25,480 bases of DNA from DAIOHQ01 sp036744635 (GTDB lineage Bacteria; Planctomycetota; Phycisphaerae; Tepidisphaerales; Tepidisphaeraceae), in NCBI GenBank assembly GCA_036744635.1, contig DAIOHQ010000037.1:1-25480 (forward strand), read 5' to 3'. Each line of letters opens with the position of its first letter. The stretch's first letter is position 1. The position numbers and the translations under genes were made by a program. This document shows, one piece after another, positions 10,108-16,169 of this stretch. Under the pieces are notes generated by a model. That model saw only the letters and a program-made list of their open reading frames with translations, was not told the origin of the DNA and made no database searches.

Positions 10108-10127
10108 GGCAGACATTCCTGTCTGCC
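10108..10127. repeat. REP-like perfect hairpin upstream of the sulfatase
   Basis: GGCAGACA (10108-10115) and TGTCTGCC (10120-10127) form a perfect 8-bp stem with a 4-nt loop. It lies in the divergent region between the sulfatase and the membrane-protein gene. It could be a dispersed REP-like element, an operator, or part of the 5' leader of the sulfatase mRNA. Confidence 0.65.
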
Positions 10128-10210
10128 ATGGCCCGAATCCAGCCATATCTTCCCAAGCCGCCAAAAGTGTCCCCCTTCCCAGTCATCTGGCCGACCAAAC
10201 TTCACCCCGA

Positions 10211-10216
10211 TACACT
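10211..10216 (+). promoter_or_regulatory. Possible -10 box giving a leaderless mRNA for the membrane protein
   Basis: TACACT ends 6 nt before the ATG at 10223, so transcription would begin at or next to the start codon. The hexamer at the matching -35 distance, TGGCCG (10188-10193), is only a partial match. The same TACACT box precedes the TPR gene at almost the same short distance. Confidence 0.3.
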
Positions 10217-10222
10217 CACGCC

Positions 10223-11398
10223 ATGGCCGCAAGATCCGCCAGCAGTACCCAAACGAACCCGCTCCGCCAGCCAACGACACCAGCGCCGCGCCGCCCCACC
10301 CGCGCCACCCGCCCCCGTGGCCTGCCCCTCACCCTCTTCCTCGGCCTGGCCATCATGCTCTCCTGCCAAGCCCTCCTCTGGCTCGACGTCCATTGCACCG
10401 GCCGCGGCCCCGTCCACACCGACGCCGAAATCATCGCCCTGCGCACCGGCCATCCGCCCCTCACTTTCCTCCCCCGCCTCGCCCGCCTCATCGCCGTGAA
10501 CATGACGCCCCTCTCCTGGTTCGGCTACATCATCTTCCTCGACGGCCTGCTGGTTGTCCTGCCCAAGCGCCATATTGTCCCCGGCCAGCACTCCCCTCCC
10601 AAATCCGCCTCTCCCCTCCGCGCCCGCCCCCATCATTTCGTCCTGCTCGCCCTGGCCTCCGTCTTCATCTGGTGCGTCTTCGACTACATCAACTTCTACT
10701 TCATCGCCGCCTGGCGCTACATCGGCATGCCCGGCAATCCCGGCATCCCCGGCGACTTCTCCGACCGCTTCCTCGGCTATTTCCTCTCCTTCGCCACCAT
10801 CGTCCCCGGCATGCTCCTCACCGGCCAGGCCTTTCTCAACCTCGGCCTCTTCGACTGGGCGCAGACGCGCAAGCATCGGCAGAGAAGCCGGCGGCTCGTA
10901 GGGTCCGCTTCAGCGGACGGCATGATTGCCTCCACGGAAGCCGACGCTCCCGGCCTGCCCCGCTGGGCTAAAATCCTGGTTTTGCTCATCGGCATGGCCA
11001 TGTTCCTCTGGCCATTCCTCTATCCCGATCCCATCACCAACCTCACGCTCTGGACCTCGCTGGTCTTTTTCCTCGATCCGCTCAACTGCAAGCTCGGCCG
11101 CCCCTCCATGCTGCGCGACTGGCAGAACGGCTATTTCGCCCGCACCCTCGCCGCCTTCGCCGGCGGCCTCACCTGCGGCCTGCTCTGGGAATACTGGAAC
11201 TACTGGGCCCTGTGCAAATGGGTCTACCATCTCCCCTTCCTCGGCCGCCTCGAACAATACAAATACTTCGAAATGCCCCTCATCGGCCTCCTCGGCTTCA
11301 TCCCCTTCGCCCTGGAATGCTGGGTGATGTGGCAGACCCTGAGAATTCCCCTCGACGGCCTCGCCGAACCCCTCCCCAATGAAGCGACATTGCTATAA
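10223..11398 (+). CDS. Polytopic membrane protein of unknown function
   Basis: I do not recognise the family of this 391-residue protein. A Pro/Arg/Ser-rich N-terminus of about 33 residues is followed by hydrophobic segments at roughly 34-53, 94-113, 138-160, 183-206, 249-268, 273-286, 305-325 and 350-372. This gives seven or eight membrane helices. The second half is rich in aromatics, notably GLLWEYWNYWALCKWVY (319-335) and FEMPLIGLLGFIPFALECW (349-367), which look like conserved core motifs. The loop at 213-248 is odd: residues about 226-233 (VGSASADG) are encoded by a REP-like palindrome in frame, as if the loop tolerated an insertion. There is no clear Shine-Dalgarno. It is divergent from the sulfatase and convergent with the secreted-protein gene, so no operon partner gives a clue. 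Confidence 0.75.
   Translation: MAARSASSTQTNPLRQPTTPAPRRPTRATRPRGLPLTLFLGLAIMLSCQALLWLDVHCTGRGPVHTDAEIIALRTGHPPLTFLPRLARLIAVNMTPLSWFGYIIFLDGLLVVLPKRHIVPGQHSPPKSASPLRARPHHFVLLALASVFIWCVFDYINFYFIAAWRYIGMPGNPGIPGDFSDRFLGYFLSFATIVPGMLLTGQAFLNLGLFDWAQTRKHRQRSRRLVGSASADGMIASTEADAPGLPRWAKILVLLIGMAMFLWPFLYPDPITNLTLWTSLVFFLDPLNCKLGRPSMLRDWQNGYFARTLAAFAGGLTCGLLWEYWNYWALCKWVYHLPFLGRLEQYKYFEMPLIGLLGFIPFALECWVMWQTLRIPLDGLAEPLPNEATLL
10898..10918. repeat. REP-like GTAG + palindrome inside the membrane-protein gene
   Basis: The tetranucleotide GTAG (10898-10901) directly precedes the palindrome GTCCGCT-TC-AGCGGAC (10903-10918), with 7-bp arms. A GTAG-type tetranucleotide 5' of a short stem is the known layout of REP elements recognised by RAYT transposases. 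Here it is in frame within a coding sequence and falls in a predicted loop between membrane helices. Confidence 0.55.
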
Positions 11399-11424
11399 GA
11401 GCTTTGCGAATGAAATGAGAAACG

Positions 11425-11504
11425 ACACAGGGACGCACCGACGCCTGCAGTTTCCATAACTGGTGCGTCCCCGTTTCCTTCCAGGTGCGTCCCCGTTTCC
11501 TTCC
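11425..11504. repeat. REP-like inverted plus tandem repeat (GGTGCGTCCCCGT family)
   Basis: GGGACGCACC (11430-11439) pairs perfectly with GGTGCGTCCC (11462-11471) across a 22-nt loop; with two mismatches the stem extends to 11425-11439 and 11462-11476. The right arm belongs to a 21-nt unit present twice in tandem, at 11462-11482 and 11484-11504. The 13-mer GGTGCGTCCCCGT is common to both and recurs inverted at 12750-12762. It occupies the gap between the membrane-protein gene and the next convergent gene and could also act as a terminator. Confidence 0.75.
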
Positions 11505-11562
11505 TTCAATCAATGATGTAGCGAACCACGCGGTGACAAATAGAGCGGGTCGCCAATTCATC

Positions 11563-12687
11563 CTATGGTTGTGTGGTGAAGCCGATGATACGCCAGCCGA
11601 TCTGGCTCTCGTGGCGCACCTTGAAATTCTTATCGTACTCGACAATGGTTGACGTGAGCGGCGCATATCCATAGAGGGTCCCTCCTTCAAAACGAAGCCC
11701 CTCGATGAGCCGTGAAAGTTCAACTGCTTTTCGTGGCTTGAGTGTAGTTGCGTCGATTAGCACAACTCGATCAATTCCTTGGCCCTCGGTCTGAGCCGCA
11801 ACTATCAATCCTAAATCATTTAGATATACTAATTGGGCAACATACCGGCCGCCTTCCCTCAATTGAGGGGCATTTACAGGGTCGTTGATCAAAAGTCTAT
11901 GCTTGACTGAGTCTAGGCCTATTCTAAGGAGGATAGGAGCGGTGCCAACCTGTGCGACAAGCTCGGACTTCCCAACCGCTACATGGGTCAACCACTGGTC
12001 AGCAGGCAACGGCAAGATGACGGGTTCGCTCTTGCCTCCTTCCCAGATGACTATGGCATCGGTCTTGTGGTTCGATCGATCATGCTGATGGTAGCGGATA
12101 ACGACGCAGTGATCCCCCATTGCGAAAAAATCAGCGGATATTTCTTCCTGTGCCGCTGGTTGCTCAAGAGTGGCCACAACTTTCTTTGTTTTCCAGTTAA
12201 TGCCTTCAATGTATCCATTCCCCGGCTCTCCTTTGGCGCCATAGTCTCTCGTGGAGAGCCAGACTAAGCCGCCAGTACATTGCATGGAACTCGGGCTTTC
12301 GCTCACGCCAAAGGATAGGGGACTGGCGCCGCCTCCAATTGAACGCGGGTGTTGGTAGGTATCTATAACCTTTTTGGCCTGAGGGTCGAACTCACTGATG
12401 ACCGTCTTTTTGTCACCCGCAGCCCACTGAGGAATATTGATTGAGGCAATTAAGAAATGATCCCCATCCGGAGCACGCGTGACGCTCGGATACTCAACAG
12501 TCTCTACAGAACCCACGGGCTTGCCTGTAGGCAGACTGTAAAACAATACACGGCTCGGGAACGCGTCGTTCTGTTTGGGACCTGGCCGCAATGAATTCTG
12601 CACCTCAGTGACCGCGATGGTCTGCGCATGAAGCATCGAAGCCCACCAAAGCATCGCTGCGACAAACAGCGAGAATGTTCTGATCAT
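11563..12687 (-). CDS. Secreted protein of unknown function, possibly beta-propeller
   Basis: I do not recognise this 374-residue protein. It begins with a clear signal peptide (MIRTFSLFVAAMLWWASMLH, cleavage likely after Ala21). The mature part alternates short beta-like stretches and turns, such as FDPQAKKVIDTYQHP, INWKTKKVVATLEQP, VLIDATTLKPRKAVEL and IVEYDKNFKV. Similar blocks every 40-60 residues suggest WD40- or YVTN-like propeller blades, but this is a visual inference. The ATG at 12687 has GAGGAC 6 nt upstream. Base composition is visibly lower in GC than the genes on either side, and many codons end in A or T. The gene lies between inverted copies of the RAYT-associated repeat (11425-11504 and 12750-12762), suggesting separate ancestry. 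Confidence 0.75.
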   Translation of the reverse strand: MIRTFSLFVAAMLWWASMLHAQTIAVTEVQNSLRPGPKQNDAFPSRVLFYSLPTGKPVGSVETVEYPSVTRAPDGDHFLIASINIPQWAAGDKKTVISEFDPQAKKVIDTYQHPRSIGGGASPLSFGVSESPSSMQCTGGLVWLSTRDYGAKGEPGNGYIEGINWKTKKVVATLEQPAAQEEISADFFAMGDHCVVIRYHQHDRSNHKTDAIVIWEGGKSEPVILPLPADQWLTHVAVGKSELVAQVGTAPILLRIGLDSVKHRLLINDPVNAPQLREGGRYVAQLVYLNDLGLIVAAQTEGQGIDRVVLIDATTLKPRKAVELSRLIEGLRFEGGTLYGYAPLTSTIVEYDKNFKVRHESQIGWRIIGFTTQP

Positions 12688-12749
12688 GTTGTCCTCGACA
12701 GTTTATAGTTCTACTCTTGGGGCTAAAATAAAGGTGACGCGGGACTGAT

Positions 12750-12762
12750 ACGGGGACGCACC
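12750..12762. repeat. Inverted copy of the GGTGCGTCCCCGT repeat at the RAYT stop codon
   Basis: ACGGGGACGCACC is the exact reverse complement of the 13-mer at 11462-11474 and 11484-11496. On the minus strand it follows CTA/TAG, so its first base is the last base of the RAYT stop codon. Weak dyad symmetry (AGGTG at 12732, CACCT at 12760-12764 region) could form a small hairpin. Confidence 0.75.
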
Positions 12763-13451
12763 TAGTTTTCACGTTTTCCCCCTTTCTGCCGCGCCGCTTT
12801 CGGCCGGCCCTGCGGTCGGATGGTGTACCGCAAATCCAGCTTCCTGACCGTCTGCTCGATCCACCGCTCGCTCCCGAACGGCCGGCCGCGCGTTTCACTT
12901 GCCTGCAGGCACTGCAGCTCCTTGTCCGACAGCGGCGCGTTCACCGTCGCCACCCAATTCCGCGGGCGATCCACCGGCCACTCGGCCAACCACGATTTCA
13001 GTTCCTCGCCGCCGTGGCATCTTGCCCAAAGGCTGCCCCAGCGCCAATCCTCCGCCCGCTGCACCAGGCCGGCCGACAGGGCGTTGCGTTCGACATAGCG
13101 GCAGGCCGTCAGCAGGTGCTCATCGCGCTGGATGGGAAAGCTCTTGAAGCGGCCCTGATACAGCGGTCCATGCCTATGAGACACCCGCCAGCGCATGGCG
13201 TGGGTATTGGCCAGCCAGCGGAAAAACGCCGTCAGCTCGCCATCTTCCCGCGGCGCGGCGATAAAGTGCCAGTGATTCGGGAGGATGCAGTAGGAAAGAA
13301 TCGGCAGGCCAACCCGCTGCCACGCCTGCTGCATCACCCGCTCGAAGCCGGCGAAATCCCGCCCGCCATGGAACAGGCGCTTGCGACCGGCCGCGCTATT
13401 CAACACGTGATAGATCAAGCCGCCGGGTGCGACGCGTGCTTTTCGGGGCAT
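12762..13451 (-). CDS. REP-associated tyrosine transposase (RAYT, Y1/HUH family)
   Basis: A 229-residue single-domain HUH endonuclease of the TnpA_REP / Y1_Tnp family, which cuts single-stranded hairpin DNA and is thought to mobilise REP elements. The metal-binding pair is H60-W-H62 in CILPNHWHFIA. The nucleophile is probably Tyr119 in CRYVERNALSAGLV, and the downstream WRWGSLW is also characteristic. The start MPRKARVAPGGLIYHVLN is typical of RAYTs. The ATG is at 13451, with no strong Shine-Dalgarno. The stop TAG (12762-12764) overlaps a repeat that also flanks the neighbouring gene, as expected for a RAYT beside its cognate REPs. RAYTs are usually single-copy domesticated genes rather than freely moving insertion sequences; no terminal repeats or target duplication were seen. 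Confidence 0.92.
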   Translation of the reverse strand: MPRKARVAPGGLIYHVLNSAAGRKRLFHGGRDFAGFERVMQQAWQRVGLPILSYCILPNHWHFIAAPREDGELTAFFRWLANTHAMRWRVSHRHGPLYQGRFKSFPIQRDEHLLTACRYVERNALSAGLVQRAEDWRWGSLWARCHGGEELKSWLAEWPVDRPRNWVATVNAPLSDKELQCLQASETRGRPFGSERWIEQTVRKLDLRYTIRPQGRPKAARQKGGKREN

Positions 13452-13568
13452 GCCATGAACGTAGCCATTTCCATTCCCCCTGTCGAACCAGGTGCCGGCT
13501 GCGCCCCAGTTTAGCGGGCCAGCAAAGCCTCGTGAATCATTTCCCCAAATCCTCCAACCCCGGCCAGA

Positions 13569-13592
13569 TTGTCAAAAAATTTCACTTGACAA
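13569..13592. promoter_or_regulatory. Dyad overlapping the -35 box (possible operator)
   Basis: TTGTCAA (13569-13575) and TTGACAA (13586-13592) are perfect inverted repeats separated by 10 nt. The right arm covers the -35 hexamer of the promoter at 13586-13614. A dimeric repressor binding here would block that promoter. Confidence 0.4.
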
Positions 13593-13614
13593 TTCTCAAA
13601 CAAAACCCTAACAT
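13586..13614 (+). promoter_or_regulatory. Strong orphan sigma70-like promoter
   Basis: A consensus TTGACA (13586-13591) is followed after exactly 17 nt by TAACAT (13609-13614). It points away from the RAYT gene into the repeat-rich stretch and then antisense to the 3' end of the histidine kinase gene. No clear gene lies downstream, so it may drive a non-coding or antisense RNA, or be a remnant. Confidence 0.5.
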
Positions 13615-13709
13615 ACACCGCGAAGATAAACATCCTCGGCCATTCAAACCAAAGGGGGTTTCCAATGCCGCTGCCGACATCCCGCATTTCCCGAAGTCAC
13701 CCCATCCCG

Positions 13710-13751
13710 CCCACTCCGCGCTCCCCATTCAGCACTCATCATTCATCATTC
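13710..13751. repeat. Heptamer tandem repeat, consensus NNCAYTC, six units
   Basis: Six consecutive 7-mers read CCCACTC, CGCGCTC, CCCATTC, AGCACTC, ATCATTC, ATCATTC. The reverse-strand consensus is GARTGNN; the second unit deviates by one base. The same degenerate heptamer occurs at 20684-20711. Confidence 0.65.
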
Positions 13752-13752
13752 C

Positions 13753-13858
13753 AATGTCCCATATCCCAGCAAATGTCCCAAATACCAAAAAATACACAAC
13801 TACCGCTATATCAAGGACTAACGTCACTCCAATGTCCCAAAATGTCCCCAAATGTCCC
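13753..13858. repeat. Five AATGTCCC copies, three at a 10-nt period
   Basis: AATGTCCC occurs at 13753-13760, 13772-13779, 13831-13838, 13841-13848 and 13851-13858. The last three are spaced 10 nt apart, close to one helical turn. Confidence 0.6.
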
Positions 13859-13904
13859 ACATTTCATTTTCGCTTCTCAAGCATTTCCCTTCGTCGCTTG
13901 CCCC

Positions 13905-13944
13905 TCACCTTGTCACCCCCTCACCTTGTCACCTTGTCATCCCC
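13905..13944. repeat. Octamer tandem repeat TCACCTTG, five units
   Basis: Five consecutive 8-mers: TCACCTTG, TCACCCCC, TCACCTTG, TCACCTTG, TCATCCCC. The stop codon of the histidine kinase gene (13937-13939) is the start of the fifth unit, so repeat variation could move the C-terminus of that protein. Confidence 0.6.
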
Positions 13945-15130
13945 CTTCCCCCACCCCCACCGCCTCCCTCACCTTCGCCGGCAGGCGGATGGTGAACGTC
14001 GATCCCTTTCCCGGCTCGCTCTGGCAGGTCACGGCGCCGCCGTGCAGCTCGACGAATGCCTTGACCACGCTCAAACCCAGCCCCAGCCCCTGGCGGCCGA
14101 ATTCAAACGTACCCGAAGAGTGGCTGGAGACGTCGAAGCCGGTGAAGAACGGCTGAAACATGTGCCCCATCGACGCCGGATCGATCCCGCGCCCGGTGTC
14201 GCTCACGCGGATCTCGACGCCATCATCCGTCCGCCGCGCCTCCAGCGCCACCGTGCCGCCGTCGGGGGTGAACTTGATCCCGTTCAGCAGCAGATGGTTC
14301 AGGCAGTCGCGCAGGCGCTCGCGGTCGATCTCCAGAATGCCCAGATCGTCTCCCCAGTTCTGTTTCAGCTTCTGCCCGCGCTTTTCCGCGAACGGCCGCA
14401 CGTCGTCGGCCGCCTGCTGCAGCAATTCCGCCAGCGCCACCGGCGATCGCCGCAGCGGGCGCTGAATGCCATCGCTGGAGAGCAATGCCACCAGTTGATC
14501 CACCAGCCGCTGCAGGCGCAAGCCCGCCTGCTCCATGCGCCGCAGCAGGTCCATCACCATCGTGCTAAGCCCCGGCACGCGCTCGGCCAGCCGCGCCAAT
14601 CCCAGCAGGATCGTCAGCGGCGTGCGCAGCTCGTGGCTGGCCACTTCGATGAACGCATTTTTGAGCTGGTCGCTCTGGTGCAGCTCGAAATTCACCCGCT
14701 CGAGCTGCTCGTTTTTCTGCCGCAGGTCGGCCAGCAGTTGCGCCCGCTCGGCGATCATGTCGTGCCGCTCGCAAGCCTCGCGCAGAATCGACTGGAGCTG
14801 GCGCGGATCGCACGGCTTGATGATGTAGCGGTGGATGCTCCCCTCGTTCACCGCATCGACGACCGTGCGCACATCCGTGTCGCCGGTGAACAGCAGGCGG
14901 ATGGCATCGGGATGGCGCTCGCGCACCTTGTGCAGAAACTCAATGCCGCTGGTGCCCGGCATCACCTGGTCGGACATCACCACGTGGACATCTTCGCGCT
15001 CCAGAATCGCCTCGGCCTCGGCGGCGTTGGGCGCGCTCAGCACGCGATAGTCCTTGCGCAGCAGCACCCGCAGCGCCTTCACCAGCGTCGGCTGATCGTC
15101 CACCAGCAGGATGGTGTGCTTCTCACTCAT
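13937..15130 (-). CDS. Receiver-histidine kinase fusion protein
   Basis: A 397-residue cytoplasmic signalling protein with the receiver first. Residues 1-120 form a CheY-like receiver with acidic D11-D12, phospho-acceptor D54 (MSDQVMPG), T82 and K105. A coiled linker at about 121-155 follows. The HisKA dimerisation domain has H166 in SHELRTPL. The HATPase domain has an N-box (LNHLLLNGIKF), DTGRGID and GLGLGLSVVKAF. There is no membrane segment or sensor domain, so input must come through phosphorylation of the receiver or through a partner. The ATG at 15130 has GGAAGGA upstream and overlaps the stop of the preceding gene by four bases (ATGA), implying translational coupling. The divergent single-domain regulator at 15778 is a natural phosphotransfer partner. 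No DNA-binding output domain is present. Confidence 0.92.
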   Translation of the reverse strand: MSEKHTILLVDDQPTLVKALRVLLRKDYRVLSAPNAAEAEAILEREDVHVVMSDQVMPGTSGIEFLHKVRERHPDAIRLLFTGDTDVRTVVDAVNEGSIHRYIIKPCDPRQLQSILREACERHDMIAERAQLLADLRQKNEQLERVNFELHQSDQLKNAFIEVASHELRTPLTILLGLARLAERVPGLSTMVMDLLRRMEQAGLRLQRLVDQLVALLSSDGIQRPLRRSPVALAELLQQAADDVRPFAEKRGQKLKQNWGDDLGILEIDRERLRDCLNHLLLNGIKFTPDGGTVALEARRTDDGVEIRVSDTGRGIDPASMGHMFQPFFTGFDVSSHSSGTFEFGRQGLGLGLSVVKAFVELHGGAVTCQSEPGKGSTFTIRLPAKVREAVGVGEGG

Positions 15131-15648
15131 TTTTCCTTCCCTCCCCGCGCCGCCCCCACTCCCGCCGCCGCCCGCCGGCGCAGGTCCTCCTGCAGATACG
15201 TTTTGAACGTCGGCAGCTCCGCCGCCGCCCACGCCGACTCGATCTCGACGGCCAACTCGCGGTTCTGTTCCATCAGCTTCTTGAACGCCTCAAATTCCTT
15301 CGCCCCCGGCTCAACCCGGATGTGCCCATCGTGGGTGTCAGCGCGAAACAGAAACCCCTTCCCGTCCGGCCGGCGGTCGACCGAAAGCTTCATGTGCGGA
15401 TAAAAGCGATTCCCCAGACGCAGGCGATAGCGGGAAGGATGGTCGGCATGATCCAGTTCAAAAGCCGCGGAAGAAAAAAACGACCGATCGTCCGCCGGCA
15501 AGGAGTCAAGTTTCCCCAGCCGCTCGCGCACCGCCGCCGGCGGCGCCGCCGCGCCATACGCGCGCTGGAGGTAGATCTCAATCGCCTTGCGAACCGCCGT
15601 GGCATCCGGCATTGTCAGGGGAGTTCGGGGGGTTAGGGGGGGCGCCAT
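15127..15648 (-). CDS. Conserved-looking protein of unknown function coupled to the histidine kinase
   Basis: I cannot assign a family to this 173-residue protein. The N-terminal half is helical (ATAVRKAIEIYLQRAYG, AVRERLGKLDSLP). The middle has a compact block with several aromatic and charged positions, YRLRLGNRFYPHMKLSV then GFLFRADTHDGHI, that looks like a small beta fold with a His-Asp-rich turn. A helical C-terminus (FKKLMEQNRELAVEIESAW) ends in a basic Gly/Ala tail. The ATG at 15648 is chosen because GGAGGA lies at good spacing; upstream in-frame TTG and downstream ATG (15612) are weaker. It overlaps the kinase gene by ATGA, so the two are probably made in fixed ratio. The context suggests a partner or input module of the kinase. 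Confidence 0.7.
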   Translation of the reverse strand: MAPPLTPRTPLTMPDATAVRKAIEIYLQRAYGAAAPPAAVRERLGKLDSLPADDRSFFSSAAFELDHADHPSRYRLRLGNRFYPHMKLSVDRRPDGKGFLFRADTHDGHIRVEPGAKEFEAFKKLMEQNRELAVEIESAWAAAELPTFKTYLQEDLRRRAAAGVGAARGGKEK

Positions 15649-15681
15649 CGATCCTCCAGCCTCTGGTTTCCGCGCCAGCAA

Positions 15682-15777
15682 AAAATAGCACTGTCCGCGA
15701 TTTTTCGGGCGGACTGCTCTTGAGCTCGGCCCTACAATCGTAGCATCATTCGATCAGGAAGATCGACGGGAGAAATA
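15682..15777. promoter_or_regulatory. Divergent control region of the signalling cluster
   Basis: These 96 nt separate the coupled pair on the minus strand from the response regulator on the plus strand. TACAAT (15733-15738) is a reasonable plus-strand -10 box but lacks a good -35. GGGAGAA lies just before the ATG at 15778. Confidence 0.3.
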
Positions 15778-16155
15778 ATGGAAAACGGAAATGTGTTGGT
15801 CGTCGAGGATGATCTTGAAATTAACCAGCTCGTCGGGGCCTACGCCGAGATCGCGGGCTTCGACTATCGCTCGGCGCTCGACGGCGCCACCGCCCTGCGC
15901 CAGGCCCGCGAGCGCCAGCCCTCGCTGATCGTGCTGGACCTCATGCTGCCGGACATCGATGGCTTTGCGGTCTGCAAGCAGCTCAAGAGCGAGGAGCGCA
16001 CCCGCAAGGTGCCGATCCTGATGCTCACCGCGCTCGACCGGGATGAACACCGCCGCAAGGGTATGGAATGCGGCGCCGCCGCCTACATCACCAAGCCCTT
16101 CGACCCCGACCACCTCATGCAGACGATCATTGACACGGCCACGCCGTCGCACTGA
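15778..16155 (+). CDS. Single-domain response regulator (CheY-like)
   Basis: A 125-residue stand-alone receiver domain with acidic pocket residues E10, D11 and D12, phospho-acceptor D54 (LIVLDLMLPDIDG), T84 and K106 (YITKPFDP). There is no output domain, so it acts by protein contact or as a phosphate shuttle. GGGAGAA precedes the ATG. It is transcribed divergently from the coupled unknown protein and receiver-kinase, whose histidine kinase core could phosphorylate it. Only 14 nt separate its stop from that of the converging purD gene. Confidence 0.92.
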   Translation: MENGNVLVVEDDLEINQLVGAYAEIAGFDYRSALDGATALRQARERQPSLIVLDLMLPDIDGFAVCKQLKSEERTRKVPILMLTALDRDEHRRKGMECGAAAYITKPFDPDHLMQTIIDTATPSH

Positions 16156-16169
16156 AGCGGCGCTCGCTC

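Larger units (their letters stand above)
13452..13936. other. Repeat-rich non-coding stretch (485 nt)
   Basis: No believable gene lies here. It contains, in order, a dyad-flanked promoter on the plus strand (13569-13614), heptamer repeats (13710-13751), five AATGTCCC copies (13753-13858) and octamer repeats (13905-13944). The plus-strand frame starting at ATG 13665 has AAGGGGG upstream but encodes mainly repeat-derived Pro/Ser/His residues and then runs antisense to the histidine kinase, so it is not called. AT content is higher than in the flanking genes. Confidence 0.7.

Noticed and set aside
12721..12764. A terminator hairpin downstream of the RAYT gene
   Set aside because: The visible stem is only about 5 bp and there is no T-run, so I list only the repeat.
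11425..13451. A conventional insertion sequence
   Set aside because: The transposase is a RAYT with an HWH motif and single Tyr, not a DDE enzyme. No terminal inverted repeats immediately flanking it and no target duplication were seen.
13710..13944. A CRISPR array
   Set aside because: Repeat units are 7-10 nt with no unique spacers and no cas genes nearby.
13665..14156. A 163-codon plus-strand frame with AAGGGGG before its ATG and a strong promoter upstream
   Set aside because: Its first 90 residues are translated repeats and the rest is antisense to the histidine kinase. I keep the promoter as a finding but not the protein.
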